DNA from: Flavobacteriales bacterium UBA952
GTDB taxonomy: Bacteria; Bacteroidota; Bacteroidia; Flavobacteriales_D; Crocinitomicaceae
DNA: 64,000 nt
Assembly (NCBI GenBank): GCA_002293185.1
Contig: DBCS01000008.1
Coordinates: forward strand, 124,001-188,000
Reading direction: 5' to 3'
Every line of letters begins with the position of its first letter. Within the stretch, counting starts at the first letter, position 1. A program made the translations under genes and the position numbers. Positions 51,175 to 59,543 of the stretch are shown here, one piece after another. The notes under the pieces were generated by a model, which worked only from the letters and a program-made list of their open reading frames with translations, was not told the DNA's origin and ran no database searches.

Positions 51175-51849
51175 TTATTCCGCGTTTCCTTTCAAGAGTA
51201 AAACGATTTCACCTTTTGCATCATGTTGTGCAAAATAGGTTTTTAGCTCAGCTAAAGTTCCTCGGTGGTAGGTTTCAAATTTCTTGCTAATTTCCCTCAC
51301 TATACAGGCTTCTCTTTCGGGGTCTAACCATTCGCACATTTGAGCAAGCGTTTTGGCAATGCGATGCGGAGATTCATAAAGGACAATAGTTCTGTTTTCA
51401 TGAGCCAAAGCCTGTATTTTGGTTTGGCGACCTTTTTTGTGGGGCAAGAACCCTTCAAATACAAATTTGTCGCAGGGAAACCCAGAAGCTACCAGTGCCG
51501 GCACAAACGCTGTTGGGCCGGGAAGGCATTCGACTTCTATACCTGCCTGTACACAAGCCCTTACTAACAAAAAACCAGGATCTGAAATACCGGGTGTACC
51601 GGCATCAGAAACCAATACACAAAATTCATGTTGTGCGATGAGTTCAATGGTTTTGTCTAAGAAGCGGTGTTCGTTGTGGGCGTGAAAAGCCAACACTTTT
51701 TTCTTGATTTCGAAATGGTTCAGTAATTTATTGGTCACTCGGGTATCTTCGGCAAAAATAAGGGGTGTTTCTTGTAAGATACGCAATGCACGAAGCGTGA
51801 TGTCTTCGAGGTTTCCGATAGGGGTTGGAACGAGGATGAGTCTAGGCAT
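51175..51849 (-). CDS. rsmI: 16S rRNA (cytidine-1402-2'-O)-methyltransferase
   Basis: This 224-aa tetrapyrrole-methylase-fold enzyme methylates the ribose of C1402 in the decoding centre. LVPTPIGNLEDITLRAL at the N-terminus, FAEDTRVTNKLL, VLVSDAGTPGISDPG and VLYESPHRIAKTL are RsmI motifs. The gene starts 3 bp after radA ends, in the same operon. Confidence 0.96.
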   Translation of the reverse strand: MPRLILVPTPIGNLEDITLRALRILQETPLIFAEDTRVTNKLLNHFEIKKKVLAFHAHNEHRFLDKTIELIAQHEFCVLVSDAGTPGISDPGFLLVRACVQAGIEVECLPGPTAFVPALVASGFPCDKFVFEGFLPHKKGRQTKIQALAHENRTIVLYESPHRIAKTLAQMCEWLDPEREACIVREISKKFETYHRGTLAELKTYFAQHDAKGEIVLLLKGNAE

Positions 51850-51852
51850 GGC

Positions 51853-53211
51853 TTAAGCAAAAACCGCACGCACCACTTCTTCTATCTTGGTGCAAGGGAT
51901 GATTTCTATTTGGTGTTTGTGTCCTTTTATTCCTTTTGAATATTTGGATACGATAATTTTTTTGTAGCCTAGTTTTTCGAGTTCACCAAGGCGCTGCTCA
52001 AGCCTGTTAACAGGCCTAAGTTCTCCGCTCAGGCCAATCTCGGCAGCAAAGGAGATGGTTTTGTCAATGGCGAGGTCGGCATTCGACGACAAAATAGCCA
52101 TAGCTACAGCGAGGTCAATGGCGGGGTCATCTACTTTGATACCACCGGCAATGTTTAAGAATACATCTTTGGCTGCTAAACGAAAGCCACAGCGTTTTTC
52201 AAGAACGGCGAGTAGCATGTTGAGCCGCTTGACATCAAAACCTGTAGACGAGCGCTGCGGCGTACCATAAGCGGCAGAGGAAACGAGTGCTTGTACTTCA
52301 ATGAGTAGTGGCCGAATGCCATCCACCATAGAGGCAACAGCAACGCCGCTCAGCGCTTCAGAACCAATAGAAACCAATACCTCAGAAGGGTTGGCTACCG
52401 GCAAGAGCCCGTTGCCTTGCATACTGTAAATTCCGAGTTCATTGGTAGATCCAAAGCGGTTTTTAATACTGCGCAAAAGTCGGTAAATATGATGGCGATC
52501 CCCTTCAAATTGCAGTACGGCATCGACCATGTGCTCCAGCACTTTTGGACCAGCTATGGTACCGTCTTTGGTGATGTGTCCTATTAAGAAAATTGGAATA
52601 TCTGTTTGTTTGGCAAAACGCAAAAGATTGGCGGTGCACTCGCGTACTTGCACCACTGAACCAGGCGAGCTTTCAACGCTATCGGTGTAGAGCGTTTGAA
52701 TGGAATCGATGATTAGTAATTGCGGTTGAATGGCCTCGGCCTGTATCAAAACTTGTTGCAAGTTGGTTTCGGTGAGTAAGTAACAGTTGGGGTTGTCTAA
52801 ACCGAGGCGTTCGGCGCGCATTCTGATCTGCTGTTCGCTTTCTTCACCTGAAACGTAAAGTACTTTGAGCTGCTCTTTGATAGCGAGTTGTAGCAAAAGC
52901 GTCGACTTACCAATGCCAGGATCACCACCGAGCAGATTGATAGAACCCGGAACAATACCGCCGCCTAAAACTCTATTCAGTTCAAAATCTTTAAGAGCAA
53001 TGCGGCTTTCTTCACTTTTGACAACTTCTTGTATTCGTACGGCTTGCTGCGCTTGGGACGATTTAGAAAAACTCACTACGTGTTTGGGCGTTTTTTCGGT
53101 GCGCTCTTCTACGAAGGTATTCCACTCTTTGCAACTGGGGCATTTGCCCAGCCATTGGGCTGCTTCATGACCGCAATTTTGACAAAAAAAGGCAGATTTT
53201 GCTTTTGACAT
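51853..53211 (-). CDS. radA: DNA repair protein RadA
   Basis: This 452-aa ATPase assists RecA strand exchange and branch migration. It has an N-terminal zinc finger (CQNCGHEAAQWLGKCPSC), Walker A GDPGIGKST near residue 94, the KNRFGSTNELGIY motif and a Lon-like C-terminal domain. I chose the ATG at 53211; a longer reading from 53232 adds seven residues without support. It is the first gene of the radA-rsmI-holB-ricT-gldH run. Confidence 0.96.
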   Translation of the reverse strand: MSKAKSAFFCQNCGHEAAQWLGKCPSCKEWNTFVEERTEKTPKHVVSFSKSSQAQQAVRIQEVVKSEESRIALKDFELNRVLGGGIVPGSINLLGGDPGIGKSTLLLQLAIKEQLKVLYVSGEESEQQIRMRAERLGLDNPNCYLLTETNLQQVLIQAEAIQPQLLIIDSIQTLYTDSVESSPGSVVQVRECTANLLRFAKQTDIPIFLIGHITKDGTIAGPKVLEHMVDAVLQFEGDRHHIYRLLRSIKNRFGSTNELGIYSMQGNGLLPVANPSEVLVSIGSEALSGVAVASMVDGIRPLLIEVQALVSSAAYGTPQRSSTGFDVKRLNMLLAVLEKRCGFRLAAKDVFLNIAGGIKVDDPAIDLAVAMAILSSNADLAIDKTISFAAEIGLSGELRPVNRLEQRLGELEKLGYKKIIVSKYSKGIKGHKHQIEIIPCTKIEEVVRAVFA

Positions 53212-53228
53212 GGGTTGTTTTCGTTTAG

Positions 53229-53236
53229 ACAAAGGT
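53229..53236 (-). promoter_or_regulatory. -7 element TACCTTTG for radA
   Basis: Full consensus match on minus, 17 nt before the radA ATG at 53211. Confidence 0.5.
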
Positions 53237-53332
53237 ATCTAAAAAAGCATGTCGGCTGCTGGCTTTTAAGTACTTAATCGGTAAGATTACCGAAAAGAAA
53301 AATATTTTTTTGAAGATTTTTTAGTCCGTTCA

Positions 53333-53361
53333 TTGTCACAATATCAAAAAATATAATTTTG
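53333..53361 (+). promoter_or_regulatory. Complete -33/-7 promoter for the acidic-tail gene
   Basis: TTG (53333-53335), an 18-nt spacer, then TAATTTTG (53354-53361). This is one of the two best promoters in the window. An ATG-TAA start-stop pair (53364-53369) follows 2 nt later; the real ATG is at 53386. The 53233-53385 gap holds this promoter and the radA one. Confidence 0.7.
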
Positions 53362-53385
53362 CCATGTAAAAAAGTTGTCAATCCT

Positions 53386-53730
53386 ATGTCAAAAAGAAGA
53401 GCGATCATCAGTTACGACAAGCTGAGTATTGAACAGAAAAAACAAATTCTCCGTGATTTCCCCGACGGATACATCAACCATCTAACGACCATCAAAACGC
53501 CAACCGGCGAGGTCCTTGATGCGTTGGTATGGGAAACCGAAGAGGTCATTTACCTCGTCAAAATCAACAAAGTTATGCCTAAGGCCAAAGCAGTTGTCAG
53601 TGAAGAAGAAGAAAACTTTGAAGATGATTTTGACAAAGTTGACGACCTCAAGGACGACGACCTCAATGAGGATGAAGAAGAACAGGATGATTTTGCCGAC
53701 GACGAACCTTCCGACGACGACGAAGATTAA
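53386..53730 (+). CDS. Small protein with long acidic C-terminal tail
   Basis: This 114-aa protein has a basic, folded N-terminal half (MSKRRAIISYDKLSIEQKKQILRDFP, WETEEVIYLVKINK). The tail of about 45 residues is nearly all Asp and Glu with a few Lys. The layout resembles a small DNA- or histone-mimic-like or RNA-polymerase-associated protein, but I do not recognise a named family. Similar proteins seem to be conserved in Bacteroidota. It has its own strong promoter. Confidence 0.75.
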   Translation: MSKRRAIISYDKLSIEQKKQILRDFPDGYINHLTTIKTPTGEVLDALVWETEEVIYLVKINKVMPKAKAVVSEEEENFEDDFDKVDDLKDDDLNEDEEEQDDFADDEPSDDDED

Positions 53731-53752
53731 GTCTTTCGTACCCAAGTTTTTT

Positions 53753-53760
53753 TAACTTTG
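53753..53760 (+). promoter_or_regulatory. -7 element TAACTTTG for deoC
   Basis: Full consensus match, then GGTCA and the deoC ATG at 53766. It also forms the right arm of an imperfect inverted repeat (53740-53763). Confidence 0.5.
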
Positions 53761-53765
53761 GGTCA

Positions 53766-54689
53766 ATGCAGCCCAAATACACACCACAAGAGCTTTTAGT
53801 GCGCCTAAAAAGTGCGCCGCCAATTGATCAAATTGGTACACACGAGCGCATTTCAAAAATTCAATCCAGAAGCCTGAAAGGCCCAGCAAAGCTGCATGGT
53901 TTGCGTTTGGCGCTCTCCATGATCGATCTCACTACTTTAGAAGGAAAAGACACGCCGTCAAAAGTCCGGCAACTTTGCATCAAAGCACAGCATTTACATG
54001 GCATTAACCCTGATCTACCCAAAGTTGCAGCAGTTTGTGTGTATCCAACCATGGTGGGTGTTGCTAAGAAAGCATTAGAAAATTCAACTATCAAAGTAGC
54101 TGCTGTTTCTACAGCTTTTCCGTCTGGGCAAGCGCCGTTTGAAGTCAAAAAGTTAGATACTCTTTACGCCCTAGAACACGGAGCCGATGAAATCGATATG
54201 GTCATTTCCAGAGGTCATTTCTTAGCCGGGGAGTACAATTATGTATTTGACGAAATCGCTGCAATTAAAGCATTATGTGGGTCTGCACGGCTCAAGGTAA
54301 TCTTTGAAACCGCCGAGCTCGATTCTTTAGATCAAGTACGCCGTATTTCCGATTTGGCAATTGCAGCTGGTGCCAATTTCATCAAAACTTCTACTGGTAA
54401 AATACAACCAGCCGCCACTTTTCCGGTGGTTTTGACTATGCTCGGTGCCATTAAAGATCACTTTGATAAAACGGGTCAAATGATAGGAATGAAACCTGCG
54501 GGGGGTATTTCATCTGCAAAAATTGCCTTGCAGCATCTTTTATTAGTAAAAGAGGTACTTGGAGAGGCGTGGCTTACCAATGAGTGGTATCGTTTTGGCG
54601 CCAGCAGTTTAGCCAATGATCTGTTGATGCAATACCAAAAACAATTGACCGGAAAATACCAGTCAGCTGCTTACTTTTCAATAGACTAA
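53766..54689 (+). CDS. deoC: Deoxyribose-phosphate aldolase
   Basis: This 307-aa class I aldolase splits 2-deoxyribose-5-P to glyceraldehyde-3-P and acetaldehyde. The Schiff-base Lys207 lies in ANFIKTSTGK, and proton-relay Lys243 lies in GMKPAGG. About 80 residues at the N-terminus exceed the E. coli enzyme, as in the long DeoC class. It is followed 2 bp later by an aldehyde dehydrogenase, which would logically oxidise the acetaldehyde to acetate. Confidence 0.95.
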   Translation: MQPKYTPQELLVRLKSAPPIDQIGTHERISKIQSRSLKGPAKLHGLRLALSMIDLTTLEGKDTPSKVRQLCIKAQHLHGINPDLPKVAAVCVYPTMVGVAKKALENSTIKVAAVSTAFPSGQAPFEVKKLDTLYALEHGADEIDMVISRGHFLAGEYNYVFDEIAAIKALCGSARLKVIFETAELDSLDQVRRISDLAIAAGANFIKTSTGKIQPAATFPVVLTMLGAIKDHFDKTGQMIGMKPAGGISSAKIALQHLLLVKEVLGEAWLTNEWYRFGASSLANDLLMQYQKQLTGKYQSAAYFSID

Positions 54690-54691
54690 CT

Positions 54692-56140
54692 ATGAGCACT
54701 ACAAATTGGAATCTAGAACCTTCTTTGGAGTCAACCGCGGTGGTTCAGCTCAAAGATCAATACGAGCTTTTCATCAACGGACAATGGCAAGCTCCAAAAG
54801 CAAAAAAATACTTTGCTACAATCAATCCTTCGGATGAAAGTCATTTATCAAATATTGCGTGGGCAACTGAAGCGGATGTCGATTTAGCTGTAAAAGCGGC
54901 AAGAAACGCATATGAAAATGTATGGTCAAAGCTAAGTGGTGCCGAACGCGGCAAATACTTGTTTCGCATTGCACGCCTTATGCAAGAAAAGGCCCGAGAA
55001 TTGGCAGTACTCGAAACCCTAGATGGCGGCAAACCAATTAAAGAATCCAGAGATATCGATATCCCATTGGCCTGCAATCATTTCTTTTATTATGCAGGTT
55101 GGGCCGATAAATTGCAAGAAGCCTTTGCAGGCCAACAAATTGAATCTTTGGGCGTAGCGGGTCAAATTACGCCTTGGAATTTCCCACTCTTAATGCTCGC
55201 CTGGAAAATTGCGCCTGCCCTAGCTTGTGGCAACACTGTTGTGCTCAAACCGGCCGAAACCACCTCCCTCACCGCCCTTAAATTTGCCGAAATTTGTCAA
55301 GAAGCAGGCTTGCCGGCAGGCGTGGTCAATATTATTACAGGCTATGGAGACACAGGTGCAGCACTCGTAGTGCACCCAGATGTCAATAAAATTGCATTTA
55401 CCGGGAGCACGGCCGTCGGTAAGCAAATCCAAAAGGCCTGCATTGGTACCGACAAAAAACTCACCTTAGAACTTGGTGGGAAGTCTGCCAATATCATTTT
55501 AGAAGATGCAGCTGTAGATCAAGCGGTTGAAGGCGTGATCAACGCCATTTTCTATAATCAGGGTCATGTATGTTGTGCCGGTTCTCGGCTTTATGTGCAA
55601 GAATCAATTTCAGCGCAGGTCATCGAGAAGTTAAAGTTTCGCTTGCAAAGTATTTATGTCGGTAACCCGCTCGATAAAAACACCGATATCGGAGCCATCA
55701 ACTCCAAAAAACAATTAGAGACTATTGAAAAATATATCTCTTTAGGCCGTGAAGAGGGTGCAGAAATTTATCAGCCCGCATGCCAATTACCGAGTAAAGG
55801 CTACTATTGTCTACCAACTTTATTCACTGATGTAGCCCAAAGTGCACGCATTGCTCAAGAAGAAATTTTTGGCCCTGTACTCGCTATTCAAACCTTCAGA
55901 ACCATCGACGAAGTCTTGCAAAAAGCCAATAATTCGCCGTATGGTTTGGCAGCAGGTGTCTGGACAGACAAAGGTGCCCGTATTTTTGGCTTAAGTAGTC
56001 AGTTGCGAGCAGGCGTTGTATGGGCAAACACCTACAACAAATTTGATCCGGCCTCTCCATTCGGGGGCTATAAAGAAAGCGGTTTTGGCCGTGAAGGAGG
56101 CGTGCATGGCCTTAGTGCTTATCTCAAAATTACCAACTAA
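54692..56140 (+). CDS. NAD(P)-dependent aldehyde dehydrogenase
   Basis: This 482-aa enzyme has the full ALDH fold: TPWNFPLLMLAWKIAPALACGNTVVLKPAE (cofactor site), the general base Glu260 in TLELGGKSAN and the nucleophile Cys294 in GHVCCAGSR. FGGYKESGFGREGG is the usual C-terminal motif. From its place behind deoC it probably oxidises acetaldehyde from deoxyribose breakdown. The last base overlaps the ATG of the half-length ALDH gene (TAATG), so the two products are made together. Confidence 0.93.
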   Translation: MSTTNWNLEPSLESTAVVQLKDQYELFINGQWQAPKAKKYFATINPSDESHLSNIAWATEADVDLAVKAARNAYENVWSKLSGAERGKYLFRIARLMQEKARELAVLETLDGGKPIKESRDIDIPLACNHFFYYAGWADKLQEAFAGQQIESLGVAGQITPWNFPLLMLAWKIAPALACGNTVVLKPAETTSLTALKFAEICQEAGLPAGVVNIITGYGDTGAALVVHPDVNKIAFTGSTAVGKQIQKACIGTDKKLTLELGGKSANIILEDAAVDQAVEGVINAIFYNQGHVCCAGSRLYVQESISAQVIEKLKFRLQSIYVGNPLDKNTDIGAINSKKQLETIEKYISLGREEGAEIYQPACQLPSKGYYCLPTLFTDVAQSARIAQEEIFGPVLAIQTFRTIDEVLQKANNSPYGLAAGVWTDKGARIFGLSSQLRAGVVWANTYNKFDPASPFGGYKESGFGREGGVHGLSAYLKITN

Positions 56141-57012
56141 TGGAAATTCTTAAAACCTATAAACTTTACATTGGCGGTCAATTTACACGTACCGAAAGTG
56201 GACGTTCTTATCAGATTCAATCTGCATCTGGTCAAGCTATAGCGAATGCTTGTTTGGGTTCAAAAAAAGACATCCGAAATGCCGTTCAAGCCGCCAGAAA
56301 AGCACAAGCATCCTGGGCAGCTAAGTCGGCATTTAACCGCAGTCAGATCATTTACCGAATTGCAGAAATGCTAGAGACACGCAAAGGTCAGTTCATTGAA
56401 GAATTGGTTTTGTTGGGGCATTCAAATCCAGCTGCAGTCGCTGAGGTACAGTCTAGTATTGACCGTTGTATCTATTATGCAGGCTGGGCCGATAAATACC
56501 AAGCGCTCAGTTCAAGCGTAAATCCGGTGTCTAGCCCGCATTTCAATTTTTCAGTACCAGAACCAATGGGTGTTATTGGTATGGTTACTTGTCAAGAAAC
56601 TGCGCTGATTGGCCTCATTTCTCAAATTTTACCGCTAATTGTGGGCGGCAACAGCGTTGTGGTTATAGCCAACACAACTAAAGCACTTTGTGCTATTTCT
56701 TTTGCAGAAGTACTTGCAACCTCAGATGTACCAGGCGGTGTTGTCAATATTTTAACTGGAGAAGTAGCAGAAATGCTACCAACATTGGCAGGTCATATGG
56801 ATGTCAACGCCCTGAGCTTAGCAAAAATCGAAGATCACTTATCTAGAAACGCCCAAGAAGCCGCCGTAGACAACCTCAAACGTTGTCAGCTCTATAACCT
56901 TGATTATTTCGATTCTAAAAACCAAGGCCTGCATTTCATCACAGATTTCCAAGAGATCAAAACCACTTGGCACCCTATAGAGCAAATAGCTGGCGGCGCG
57001 GCTGGGTATTGA
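56140..57012 (+). CDS. Half-length, non-catalytic aldehyde dehydrogenase homologue
   Basis: This 290-aa protein aligns with the N-terminal cofactor-binding part of ALDHs: YKLYIGGQFTRTESG, YYAGWADKYQAL, PMGVIGMVTCQETALIGLISQILPLIVGGNSVVVIANTT and VPGGVVNILTG. The catalytic Glu and Cys domain is absent, and the chain ends in a unique tail. It is translationally coupled to the full ALDH. Together they recall ALDH16, where an active ALDH domain is followed by a degenerate one, but here split into two genes. A structural or regulatory subunit is the likely role. Confidence 0.85.
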   Translation: MEILKTYKLYIGGQFTRTESGRSYQIQSASGQAIANACLGSKKDIRNAVQAARKAQASWAAKSAFNRSQIIYRIAEMLETRKGQFIEELVLLGHSNPAAVAEVQSSIDRCIYYAGWADKYQALSSSVNPVSSPHFNFSVPEPMGVIGMVTCQETALIGLISQILPLIVGGNSVVVIANTTKALCAISFAEVLATSDVPGGVVNILTGEVAEMLPTLAGHMDVNALSLAKIEDHLSRNAQEAAVDNLKRCQLYNLDYFDSKNQGLHFITDFQEIKTTWHPIEQIAGGAAGY

Positions 57013-57020
57013 AAATCAAA

Positions 57021-57437
57021 CTAAAGGAGCAACTCGTCTAAAAATTGTGTTGCAGCAGAAACGGTGCGGCGTGTTTCGGTAGGTGAGAAAGTACTAAGGG
57101 TCCAGGTGTTGTTGTCCCAAACGAGGGTATTCATGCGCTCAAAGTAGTCGACGCCGAGTTCGGTGCCCATTTGGCGTATTTGTAGATTGATTTTATCTAT
57201 AGAACAACCTGAGGCCTGAAGGCCTGCCTCGTTGGCAACGATGACCAATGCATGATTTTCGAAAACAAAACCTGTGGCGTTCATGGCTTTGCCGTGCGTT
57301 TGCCAAGTTTGGGTAAAAGTAGCGAGTTGTTCGTTGGCCCATGCGGTTTCAGTGGCATCTAGCGCGCGTTTGCCTATGAAAACCCAAACCCGACACTCGG
57401 GGCCAAAATGGGGAGCAAGCTTAGAGATCAGCTGCAT
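57021..57437 (-). CDS. Conserved hypothetical protein
   Basis: This 138-aa cytosolic protein has CRVWVFIGKRALDATE near the N-terminus, then WQTHGKAMNATGFVFENHALVIVANE and ASGCSIDKIN in the middle. This is a small family widespread in Bacteroidota, sometimes mislabelled as ABC transporter ATPase although no Walker motif is present. It overlaps the Fe-S protein gene by 17 bases and is the last gene of that operon. Function unknown. Confidence 0.75.
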   Translation of the reverse strand: MQLISKLAPHFGPECRVWVFIGKRALDATETAWANEQLATFTQTWQTHGKAMNATGFVFENHALVIVANEAGLQASGCSIDKINLQIRQMGTELGVDYFERMNTLVWDNNTWTLSTFSPTETRRTVSAATQFLDELLL

Positions 57438-58209
57438 TGGCGATAAGTTCAGCGATGTCCATGACTTTAACGTCTTCTTCTTTTTCGAAGTGCTTGATGC
57501 CGTCGGTCATCATGGTATTACAAAAAGGGCAACCAGTTGCAATAATATTGGCGCTTGTCTCTAGGGCGTCTTCGGTGCGTTCAATATTGATTTCTTTGTT
57601 GCCTTTTTCTGCTTCCTTAAACATTTGAGCACCTCCGGCTCCACAGCAAAGCCCATTGGTTTTGCAGCGCTTCATTTCTACTAGAGCTGCATCGAGCTTT
57701 TCAATTAATACGCGCGGCGCCTCATAGACGTCATTGGCGCGTCCGAGGTAACAAGGGTCGTGGAAAGTGATTTTCTTGCCCTTGAAAGTGCCGTTGTCGG
57801 CAAGGGCAAGTTTGCCTGTATTGATGAGGTCTTGTAGGAGCTGGGTATGATGAATGACTTCATAAGTGCCGCCCAATCCAGGATATTCGTTTTTGAGTGT
57901 ATTGAAGCAATGTGGGCAAGCAGTGACTATCTTCTTTACCTCGTAGCCATTCAGAACCTCAATATTCATGAGGGCCTGCATCTGAAAAGTGAATTCGTTA
58001 CCAGCGCGTTTGGCTGGGTCGCCTGTACAGCTCTCTTCGGTGCCTAAAACTGCAAAGTTAACTTTGCAGTGATTTAAGATCTTCACCAATGCCTTAGTAA
58101 TTTTTTTGGCGCGGTCGTCAAAAGAGCCTGCGCAACCAACCCAAAATAGAATGTCGGGGCTTTCTCCGGAGGCCATCATGTCGGCCATTGTGCGTACTTG
58201 TATACTCAT
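57421..58209 (-). CDS. CCG-domain Fe-S protein (HdrB/LutA-like)
   Basis: This 262-aa protein has two CCG-type cysteine-rich repeats: CPHCFNTLKNEYPGLG and HDPCYLGRAND, then CCGAGGAQMF and GCPFCNTMMTDG. Such domains bind Fe-S clusters and act in thiol-disulfide or lactate-type redox, as in HdrB, GlpC and LutA. I chose the ATG at 58209. It is 17 bases after the membrane Fe-S protein and probably forms its redox partner. Confidence 0.9.
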   Translation of the reverse strand: MSIQVRTMADMMASGESPDILFWVGCAGSFDDRAKKITKALVKILNHCKVNFAVLGTEESCTGDPAKRAGNEFTFQMQALMNIEVLNGYEVKKIVTACPHCFNTLKNEYPGLGGTYEVIHHTQLLQDLINTGKLALADNGTFKGKKITFHDPCYLGRANDVYEAPRVLIEKLDAALVEMKRCKTNGLCCGAGGAQMFKEAEKGNKEINIERTEDALETSANIIATGCPFCNTMMTDGIKHFEKEEDVKVMDIAELIANAADL

Positions 58210-58226
58210 TGCTTGGTCTTTTTGAC

Positions 58227-59534
58227 TTAGTCTTCGTTGGCCCAATTTAAACGATCTGTGGCAGCAAACTGCCAAGGCGCTCCATTGTTTTCAATATTGG
58301 TAAGCATGCCCGTTAGTTCAGTAGGTACTTTTGATTCTTCCATCACTAAAAAGCGGCGTAGGTCCATAATGATCGCTAGCGGATCGATGTTCACCGGACA
58401 CTCTTGGACACATGCATTACAGCTCGTACAGGCCCAAAGTTCTTCTTCAGTAATGTAGTTGCCTAGAAGGCTTTTGCCGTCATCTGTATCGGCGCCATTT
58501 TTGCGTTTGTAGTCGCCGAGTTCGACCATACGGTCTCGGGTATCCATCATGATTTTGCGCGGTGAAAGCAACTTACCGGTGGAGTTGGCGGGGCATGCGG
58601 ATGTACAACGGCCACATTCCGTGCAGCTATAGGCGTCCATGAGATTTTTCCAAGTGAGGTCTGTGACGTCTTTGGCACCAAAACGCGAAGGGACTGCGTC
58701 TGCAGTTGGTGAGGCATAGGGATCGGCATTTGGGTCTAGCATGAGTTTCACTTCGTTGGTGACACTTTGCATATTTGTAAACTGCCCTTTAGGATCTAAT
58801 TTGGAGTAAAACGTATTTGGAAACGCCATAAATATGTGCAGATGCTTAGAGTAGGGTAGGTAGTTCATGAAGGTATAAACCATTAGGATATGACCCCACC
58901 AACCTAATTGCTCTAGAACGTGTAAAGTATGCGTATCCGTAATGCCGCCAAAAAGAAGTGGCCCGAACCATGATGAAATGGCAAAACCATTGGTTTGGTT
59001 AACTTGTTGGCGAAGGACTTCGTCTGCACCGTTCATGGTAAAGATGAAACTAAGTAAAATAAGTTCAAATACAAGAATTAGGTTGGCATCTAGTGTTGGC
59101 CAGCCAACGAGTTCATTCATGCTAAGGCGCGGTAACTTGAGCATATTACGGCGGGCTAAAAAAGCGATTGTACCAATGAAAGCCAATACCGATAATATTT
59201 CAATGAAGCTGATCATGAAGGTGTAAAAACCACCTAGACTATCTTGAAAGAAACGATGCGATCCGCTGATACCGTCTACAAGAATTTCAACGAGTTCAAT
59301 TTGTGTAATCACAAACGCTGCATACAGGGAGAGGTGCAAAAGTGCGGGAATTGGTCGGGTGAACATCTTTTTTTGACCGAGTGCGACTAGTAGCATTGTG
59401 CGCCAGCGGTCTGCCTTGCGGTCCGCGCGGTCAAGGGGTAAGCCCATATGAATATTTTGGGCAATCTTGCGAAGATTAAATGCAAAAAAACCAAAACTTA
59501 CGAGCGTAAGAACGCTAAAAATGAGTTGATGCAT
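58227..59534 (-). CDS. Membrane-bound 4Fe-4S dicluster protein (HdrC/NarI-like fusion)
   Basis: This 435-aa protein has about five hydrophobic helices in its N-terminal half, with several His residues that could bind haem b. A 2[4Fe-4S] domain follows: CTECGRCTSACPANS and CTSCNACVQECPVNI. The architecture suits electron transfer between quinone and the CCG partner. The overall redox reaction is not known. It sits with MlaD and amidase genes in a conserved-looking operon. Confidence 0.88.
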   Translation of the reverse strand: MHQLIFSVLTLVSFGFFAFNLRKIAQNIHMGLPLDRADRKADRWRTMLLVALGQKKMFTRPIPALLHLSLYAAFVITQIELVEILVDGISGSHRFFQDSLGGFYTFMISFIEILSVLAFIGTIAFLARRNMLKLPRLSMNELVGWPTLDANLILVFELILLSFIFTMNGADEVLRQQVNQTNGFAISSWFGPLLFGGITDTHTLHVLEQLGWWGHILMVYTFMNYLPYSKHLHIFMAFPNTFYSKLDPKGQFTNMQSVTNEVKLMLDPNADPYASPTADAVPSRFGAKDVTDLTWKNLMDAYSCTECGRCTSACPANSTGKLLSPRKIMMDTRDRMVELGDYKRKNGADTDDGKSLLGNYITEEELWACTSCNACVQECPVNIDPLAIIMDLRRFLVMEESKVPTELTGMLTNIENNGAPWQFAATDRLNWANED

Positions 59535-59543
59535 GTGCAGGGT

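Noticed and set aside
53740..53763. Inverted repeat between the acidic-tail gene and deoC as a terminator
   Set aside because: The stem has a bulge, no T-run follows, and its right arm is the deoC -7 element.
56140..57012. The short ALDH as a frameshifted full-length enzyme
   Set aside because: No catalytic Cys/Glu region is seen in other frames downstream; after 57012 the DNA codes for an unrelated gene on the other strand, and the stop is clean.
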